Position numbers and translations under genes: made by a program. Of a DNA stretch of 9,723 nucleotides, positions 5,957-9,723 are shown one piece after another; positions within the stretch are counted from its first letter, which is position 1; every line of letters starts with the position of its first letter. The notes under the pieces are model-generated. The model had not been told where the DNA came from and searched no databases. It saw only the letters and a program-made list of their open reading frames with translations. Source of the DNA: Woeseiaceae bacterium (GTDB lineage Bacteria; Pseudomonadota; Gammaproteobacteria; Steroidobacterales; Woeseiaceae); the NCBI GenBank assembly GCA_013138675.1, contig WTCH01000300.1:1-9723 (forward strand). Direction: 5' to 3'.

Positions 5957-7219
5957 ATGTCAGCCAGAAACGCGTTCTATGCCCAGTCGGGCGGTGTTAC
6001 CGCAGTCATCAATGCGAGCGCCTGTGGCGTCATCGAGACGGCGCGCAAGCATCGCAGCAAGATTGCCAACGTCTACGCCGGCCGCAACGGCATAATCGGC
6101 GCGTTAACTGAAGACATGATCGACACCAATAAGGAAAGCGCCAGGAGCATCGCGGCCCTCCGTCACACGCCTGGCGGCGCGTTCGGCTCGGCGCGTTACA
6201 AACTGCGGAGTCTTGAAGAAAACAAGGCCGAATACGAACGGCTTATAGAAGTCTTTCGTGCCCATGATATTGGCTACTTCTTCTATAACGGAGGCAACGA
6301 TTCCATGGACACCGCGCACAAGGTGTCCCTGATTAGCAAAAGTATGGGCTTCCCTGTCACTTGCCTCGGCATCCCAAAAACCGTCGACAATGATCTGCCT
6401 GTGACCGACAACTGCCCGGGCTTCGGCTCGGTCGCAAAATACGTAGCAATCTCGACGCGGGAAGCCGCGCTCGACGTACTTTCGATGGCGAAAACCTCGA
6501 CCAAAGTATTCGTCCTTGAAGTCATGGGCCGGCATGCTGGGTGGATAGCCGCAGCTGGCGGTCTTGCGGGCAGCGAACCCGGCGATGCACCACACATCAT
6601 CCTGTTCCCGGAGATTCCATTCAATAAGCGGGCATTCCTGAAACGTGTGCGCGAGTGCGTTAAGAAATATGACTATTGCGTCATCGTGGTTAGCGAAGGC
6701 GCAGCCTACAAGAACGGCAAATTCCTCGCGGAAGCAGGAACGCGTGATGCATTCGGCCACGCGCAATTAGGCGGCGTTGCGCCGGTCGTCGCCAACATGG
6801 TCCGCGACAACCTCGGCTTCAAGTACCACTACGCTGTTGCCGACTACCTGCAGCGCTCCGCCAGACACATCGCCTCCGCGACGGACGTCAAACAGGCTTA
6901 TGCCGTCGGCGAAGCCGCCGTCAAGATGGCGCTGGCTGGCAAGACAGCGGTGATGCCTGTCATCAAGCGCGTCTCGGACAGTCCGTACCGCTGGCGCATC
7001 GATTCCGCACCACTTTCGCGGATTGCCAACAAGGAAAAGATGCTGCCGAGGCGCTACATCACGAAGGACGGATTTGGCATAACGGCAGCCTGCCGACGAT
7101 ATCTCGAACCGTTGATTCGCGGTGAAGATTATCCTCCATATATCAACGGCTTACCGAGGTACGTCTCGCTCAAAAATGCACCCGTGAAGGCGCTGCTGAA
7201 GACAAAATTTGTGGTATGA
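5957..7219 (+). CDS. pfp: Pyrophosphate-dependent 6-phosphofructokinase
   Basis: 420 residues. It catalyses the reversible transfer of phosphate from PPi to fructose 6-phosphate in the cytosol, so it can serve glycolysis and gluconeogenesis. PPi rather than ATP use is indicated by two positions known to set donor choice: GGNDS (112-116) with D115 where ATP enzymes have Gly, and PKTVDND (140-146) with K141 where ATP enzymes have Gly. TVDND (142-146) carries the catalytic Asp, and MGRHAGW (190-196) forms part of the sugar-phosphate site. I place the start at ATG 5957: homology begins there (NAFYAQSGGVTAVIN), a ribosome site precedes it, and the in-frame extension to 5699 reads antisense through adk. 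It is followed after 136 bp by hppA. In Methylococcus capsulatus a PPi-phosphofructokinase gene is also linked to an H+-pyrophosphatase gene, and that enzyme also acts on sedoheptulose 7-phosphate; whether this one does is unknown. Confidence 0.95.
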   Translation: MSARNAFYAQSGGVTAVINASACGVIETARKHRSKIANVYAGRNGIIGALTEDMIDTNKESARSIAALRHTPGGAFGSARYKLRSLEENKAEYERLIEVFRAHDIGYFFYNGGNDSMDTAHKVSLISKSMGFPVTCLGIPKTVDNDLPVTDNCPGFGSVAKYVAISTREAALDVLSMAKTSTKVFVLEVMGRHAGWIAAAGGLAGSEPGDAPHIILFPEIPFNKRAFLKRVRECVKKYDYCVIVVSEGAAYKNGKFLAEAGTRDAFGHAQLGGVAPVVANMVRDNLGFKYHYAVADYLQRSARHIASATDVKQAYAVGEAAVKMALAGKTAVMPVIKRVSDSPYRWRIDSAPLSRIANKEKMLPRRYITKDGFGITAACRRYLEPLIRGEDYPPYINGLPRYVSLKNAPVKALLKTKFVV

Positions 7220-7228
7220 TGCGCGCCC
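7212..7228 (+). promoter_or_regulatory. Candidate extended -10 promoter of hppA with GC-rich discriminator
   Basis: TGGTATGAT (7212-7220) matches the extended -10 form TGnTATAAT with one change and overlaps the pfp stop codon. It is followed directly by GCGCGCCC, a GC-rich discriminator of the kind seen at growth-rate or ppGpp-controlled promoters. No good -35 is seen, as is usual for extended -10 promoters. It would give hppA its own transcript with a leader of about 125-130 nt. Confidence 0.4.
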
Positions 7229-7240
7229 GGTTCAGCCGGG
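7226..7240 (+). other. Small hairpin in the pfp-hppA gap
   Basis: CCCGG-TTCAG-CCGGG forms a 5-bp stem with a 5-nt loop, followed by an A-rich tract (ATAAAAAAATAAT) rather than T's, so it is not an intrinsic terminator on the plus strand. If transcription starts near 7227 the hairpin lies at the extreme 5' end of the hppA RNA and could protect it. If transcription comes from pfp it lies between the two messages. Confidence 0.45.
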
Positions 7241-7340
7241 ATAAAAAAATAATCCTTTTGGGGAAAATCAAAACGAGCGCAACCCGTATGTCGACGTCAT
7301 TGTTGGCTGCGTCGGATTCGTTCGATCTGTAAGCACTAAA

Positions 7341-7350
7341 GATTGGAGAT
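7341..7350 (+). promoter_or_regulatory. Ribosome binding site of hppA
   Basis: GATTGGAGAT ends 5 nt before the ATG at 7356, with GGAG in the usual window. It is identical to the site before pfp. Confidence 0.7.
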
Positions 7351-7355
7351 ACCAA

Positions 7356-9395
7356 ATGACTAACGAGCTAGCCCTATGGCTCTCGATCGGTGCCGGCGTT
7401 CTCGCCATACTTTTCGGAATCGTATCGACGCAGTGGATTCTTAAACAGCCTGCCGGCAATAGCCGCATGCAGGAAATCGCCGCAGCCATTCAGGAAGGCG
7501 CCAAGGCGTACATGGATCGCCAATACATGACAATTGGCGGCGTCGGTGTCGTACTTGCCGTAATACTCGGCTTCGTACTCGACTGGGCCACTGCTATTGG
7601 CTTCGTGATCGGCGCGGTATTTTCTGGGCTGGCCGGATACATCGGCATGTTCGTATCGGTTCGCGCCAATGTGCGTACGGCCGAAGCCGCAACGAAGGGC
7701 GTCAATCCCGCATTGGACGTCGCATTCAGAGGCGGCGCCATTACCGGCATGCTCGTAGTCGGACTCGGTCTCCTGGGTGTTGCCGGCTACTTCTTAATTC
7801 TGCTAAACGGCGGTGCAACGACAGACGAAGCGACTCACGCACTTATTGGCCTCGCGTTTGGTGGCTCACTCATTTCCATCTTTGCGCGACTCGGTGGCGG
7901 TATCTTCACCAAGGGTGCCGACGTTGGCGCCGACCTCGTTGGCAAGCTTGAAGCAGGCATCCCCGAAGACGATCCCCGTAACCCGGGTGTCATCGCCGAC
8001 AATGTTGGCGATAACGTGGGCGACTGTGCCGGCATGGCGGCCGACCTGTTCGAGACCTACGCTGTGACGATTATCGCGACAATGCTGCTAGGCGGCATGG
8101 TCGCATCCAGCTACGGGGCCGAAGCGATCGTTTACCCGCTTGTGCTTGGCGCGGTTTCAATCGTTGCGTCGATCATCGGTACGTTCTTCGTCAAGACGTC
8201 GGATGGCGGCAAGATCATGGGCGCTTTGTACAAAGGCATGATTGTTGCCGGTGTCCTCGCCGCCATCGCTTTCTACTTCATCACGGACATGATGATGGGT
8301 GGTAGCGGTCGAGCCAATAGTATCTTCTACTCGTCATTGATCGGTCTTGCCCTCACCGCGGCTTTGGTCGTCATCACTGAGTACTACACGAGTACGGAAT
8401 ACAAACCCGTAAGGACAATTGCCGAAGCGTCGCTGACCGGTGACGCAACCAACATCATCGCTGGCCTCGGCATCTCGATGAAAGCCACCGTGCTTCCTGT
8501 ACTTGCAGTATGCGCCAGCATTTGGGGCGCCTTTGAGCTGGCCCCGGCTGGTGATGAATTCGGAGGCCTTTATAACATTGCCATCGCGGCAACCGCGATG
8601 CTTTCAATGACAGGTGTCGTCGTTGCGCTCGACGCATTCGGGCCGATCACGGATAACGCCGGCGGCATTGCCGAGATGGCGGAACTACCTCCTGAAACCC
8701 GCAAGATCACAGACCAGCTCGACGCAGTGGGCAACACGACCAAGGCTGTTACGAAGGGCTATGCCATCGGTTCTGCCGGTCTCGCTGCCCTGGTTCTTTT
8801 TGCCGACTACACGACTGCACTCGAAACAGCGAGCATTGATGCGGTCTTCCACCTCGACGACCACCTTGTAATCATTGGCCTGTTCATCGGCGGTCTCGTG
8901 CCGTTTCTGTTCGGCTCGATGGCGATGGAAGCCGTGGGTCGCGCCGCTGGCGAAGTGGTTCAGGAAGTCCGCCGCCAGTTCAGGGAGATTGACGGCATTA
9001 TGGACGGCACCGGCAAGCCGGACTACAGTCGCGCGGTCGACCTGCTGACTAAAGCCGCCATCAAGGAAATGATTATTCCCAGCCTGCTGCCAATCGGCGT
9101 ACCGCTCGTCGTTGGCCTGGTTCTGGGCCCGAAAGCCCTGGGCGGCTTGTTGCTGGGCACGATCGTTACCGGCCTGTTCGTCGCAATATCGATGACTGCT
9201 GGTGGTGGTGCCTGGGATAACGCCAAAAAGTACATCGAAGACGGTAACTTCGGTGGCAAGGGCTCTGATGCCCATAGGGCTGCGGTGACTGGCGACACCG
9301 TTGGCGACCCGTACAAAGACACCGCCGGTCCGGCAATCAACCCGTTGATCAAGATCATCAACATTGTTGCACTGCTGATGGTGCCGCTGCTGTAA
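7356..9395 (+). CDS. hppA: H+-translocating membrane pyrophosphatase, K+-independent type
   Basis: 679 residues, the usual length for this about 16-helix inner-membrane pump, which couples PPi hydrolysis to proton export and can in principle run in reverse. The PPi/Mg-binding loop is intact: TKGADVGADLVGK (185-197), EDDPRNPGVIADNVGDNVGD (204-223) and AADLFETY (228-235). The second acidic site is FGPITDNAGGIAEM (428-441), and the third is GDTVGDPYKDTAGPA (646-660) near the C-terminus. In GNTTKAVTKG (459-468), K463 and T466 stand where K+-dependent members have Ala and Gly; this is the known K+-independent H+-pump signature. The gene follows pfp after 136 bp and is closed by a strong terminator. 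Together they suggest that PPi made by Pfp or biosynthesis is used to build proton-motive force, or that pumped PPi drives Pfp. Confidence 0.97.
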   Translation: MTNELALWLSIGAGVLAILFGIVSTQWILKQPAGNSRMQEIAAAIQEGAKAYMDRQYMTIGGVGVVLAVILGFVLDWATAIGFVIGAVFSGLAGYIGMFVSVRANVRTAEAATKGVNPALDVAFRGGAITGMLVVGLGLLGVAGYFLILLNGGATTDEATHALIGLAFGGSLISIFARLGGGIFTKGADVGADLVGKLEAGIPEDDPRNPGVIADNVGDNVGDCAGMAADLFETYAVTIIATMLLGGMVASSYGAEAIVYPLVLGAVSIVASIIGTFFVKTSDGGKIMGALYKGMIVAGVLAAIAFYFITDMMMGGSGRANSIFYSSLIGLALTAALVVITEYYTSTEYKPVRTIAEASLTGDATNIIAGLGISMKATVLPVLAVCASIWGAFELAPAGDEFGGLYNIAIAATAMLSMTGVVVALDAFGPITDNAGGIAEMAELPPETRKITDQLDAVGNTTKAVTKGYAIGSAGLAALVLFADYTTALETASIDAVFHLDDHLVIIGLFIGGLVPFLFGSMAMEAVGRAAGEVVQEVRRQFREIDGIMDGTGKPDYSRAVDLLTKAAIKEMIIPSLLPIGVPLVVGLVLGPKALGGLLLGTIVTGLFVAISMTAGGGAWDNAKKYIEDGNFGGKGSDAHRAAVTGDTVGDPYKDTAGPAINPLIKIINIVALLMVPLL

Positions 9396-9426
9396 CAGCA
9401 GCTCACCGTTAAACGGCTGGAACAAG

Positions 9427-9456
9427 AAAGCCGCTGGCGATGCCAGCGGCTTTTTT
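9427..9456 (+). terminator. Rho-independent terminator of hppA
   Basis: A 12-bp perfect stem (AAAGCCGCTGGC / GCCAGCGGCTTT) with a GAT loop, ending in six T's (9451-9456), 31 bp after the hppA stop. It is a classic intrinsic terminator in the plus direction. Confidence 0.95.
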
Positions 9457-9490
9457 CGTTCCAAAATTCATCTTTTTGTCGAAACCCGCC

Positions 9491-9554
9491 TGTAGGTAAC
9501 CTGTAGGAACCCGCCTGTAGGAGCCCGCCCCAGCGGGCGACAGCGTTACCTACA
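9491..9554. repeat. Nested TGTAGG repeat element with outer 10-bp inverted ends
   Basis: TGTAGGTAAC (9491-9500) is mirrored exactly by GTTACCTACA (9545-9554). Inside is a REP-like unit at 9516-9541: TGTAGGA, then a 6-bp stem GCCCGC-CCCA-GCGGGC (9523-9538), then GAC. CTGT (9515-9518) can further pair with ACAG (9540-9543). CTGTAGG occurs three times in 32 bp (9490, 9501, 9515), and AACCCGCCTGTAGG occurs twice (9483-9496 and 9508-9521), which looks like partial duplication of the unit's head. The inner unit has the same layout as the two units at 5159-5209 but a different stem sequence. Confidence 0.75.
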
Positions 9555-9559
9555 CGACA

Positions 9560-9639
9560 CGGCGCGACGGGGCATTTATCTCCCTCATGGCTCGCTAACG
9601 CTGCGCTTTACTTCGGTCGCCAAACACCCCGCCGCGCCG
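9560..9639. repeat. Imperfect 13-bp inverted repeat
   Basis: CGGCGCGACGGGG (9560-9572) and CCCCGCCGCGCCG (9627-9639) are complementary at 12 of 13 positions, the odd one being a G-T type pair. The spacer is 54 bp. They may bound a foldable element, but no protein or RNA gene is recognised inside. Confidence 0.5.
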
Positions 9640-9723
9640 GTCCCCCGATCACCGTAGAAGTCAGGTGAGGCCGAGGGCGGGATCTTTGTTGCCGGTAGTA
9701 AAGCGGACCGCAGGGAGCCATAC
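9584..9723. repeat. Inverted pair of an about 48-bp repeat
   Basis: The minus strand from 9633 down to 9584 and the plus strand from 9676 to 9723 align over about 48 positions with about 35 identities and one 1-nt gap. Shared blocks are GGCGGG, TTTG, AGTAAAGCG and GAGCCAT. About 42 bp separate the copies, and the second copy reaches the window edge, so it may continue. No family was recognised. In one frame the two copies read GGVFGDRSKAQR(stop) and GGIFVAGSKADRREPY, so either a decayed coding origin or a purely structural repeat is possible. Confidence 0.5.

Larger units (their letters stand above)
9396..9723. other. Gene-free right end containing a terminator and repeats
   Basis: No credible coding region or RNA gene is seen after hppA. 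The 328 bp hold the hppA terminator, a nested TGTAGG repeat element and an inverted pair of about 48-bp repeats, listed separately. The plus-strand frame that is open to the right edge begins after a TAG at 9655-9657, has no ATG, and so is unsupported as a gene from what is visible. Confidence 0.6.

Noticed and set aside
6104..6766. 220-codon open frame on the minus strand opposite pfp
   Set aside because: It is a shadow of pfp with no recognisable domain and no ribosome site. The pfp reading is secure from its motifs.
7226..7260. Possible terminator between pfp and hppA
   Set aside because: The CCCGG/CCGGG hairpin is followed by A's, not T's, on the plus strand. On the minus strand the T-rich stretch precedes the hairpin rather than following it.
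8685..9464. 259-codon open frame on the minus strand opposite hppA
   Set aside because: It lies wholly opposite the hppA coding strand plus its terminator, has a Gln/His/Arg-rich composition typical of an antisense shadow, and shows no family motif.
9655..9723. Start of a plus-strand gene at the right edge
   Set aside because: The open frame has no ATG and no ribosome site, and it coincides with the inverted 48-bp repeat.
1..9723. A new defence, mobile or biosynthetic system
   Set aside because: All the sizeable genes except the 167-residue membrane protein fall into housekeeping or transport families, and no integrase, transposase, phage gene, CRISPR repeat or toxin-antitoxin pair was seen.

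Overview
The window reads as a chromosomal segment of a gammaproteobacterium. Every recognisable protein (Mpl, RNase D, a LON-domain protein, Adk, PPi-dependent phosphofructokinase, H+-pyrophosphatase) looks like a gammaproteobacterial housekeeping type. Genes are tightly packed, GC content is moderate to high and similar throughout, and the intergenic spaces carry short REP-like palindromes. The pairing of pfp with hppA recalls methanotrophs and autotrophic sulfur-oxidising gammaproteobacteria, but the species cannot be named from this sequence. No phage, insertion sequence, CRISPR array or tRNA/rRNA gene was seen.

Layout. Positions 1-1441 (minus strand): a two-gene metal-associated unit, made of a small His-rich DUF2946-like protein followed by a TonB-dependent receptor that runs off the left edge. 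Positions 1513-4034 (minus strand): three genes in series, namely a five-helix membrane protein of unknown function, mpl (murein peptide recycling) and a LON substrate-binding-domain protein. Positions 4090-5163 (plus): rnd, encoding RNase D, divergent from that unit. Positions 5205-5855 (minus): adk, convergent with rnd. The 41 bp between their stop codons are almost entirely one long imperfect palindrome, whose ends supply both TAG stops. Positions 5957-7219 and 7356-9395 (plus): pfp (PPi-dependent 6-phosphofructokinase) and hppA (H+-translocating pyrophosphatase, with K+-independent signature residues), followed by a strong intrinsic terminator. Positions 9457-9723 hold no gene but contain several repeats.

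How the genes work together. adk, pfp and hppA form a pyrophosphate/adenylate energy neighbourhood. Pfp interconverts fructose-6-P plus PPi with fructose-1,6-bisphosphate plus Pi, HppA couples PPi hydrolysis to proton pumping (or the reverse), and Adk balances AMP, ADP and ATP. This is a known association rather than a new system. The least explained material is the small-repeat content: three units of one REP-like family with covarying stems, and a separate inverted pair of about 48 bp at the right edge.
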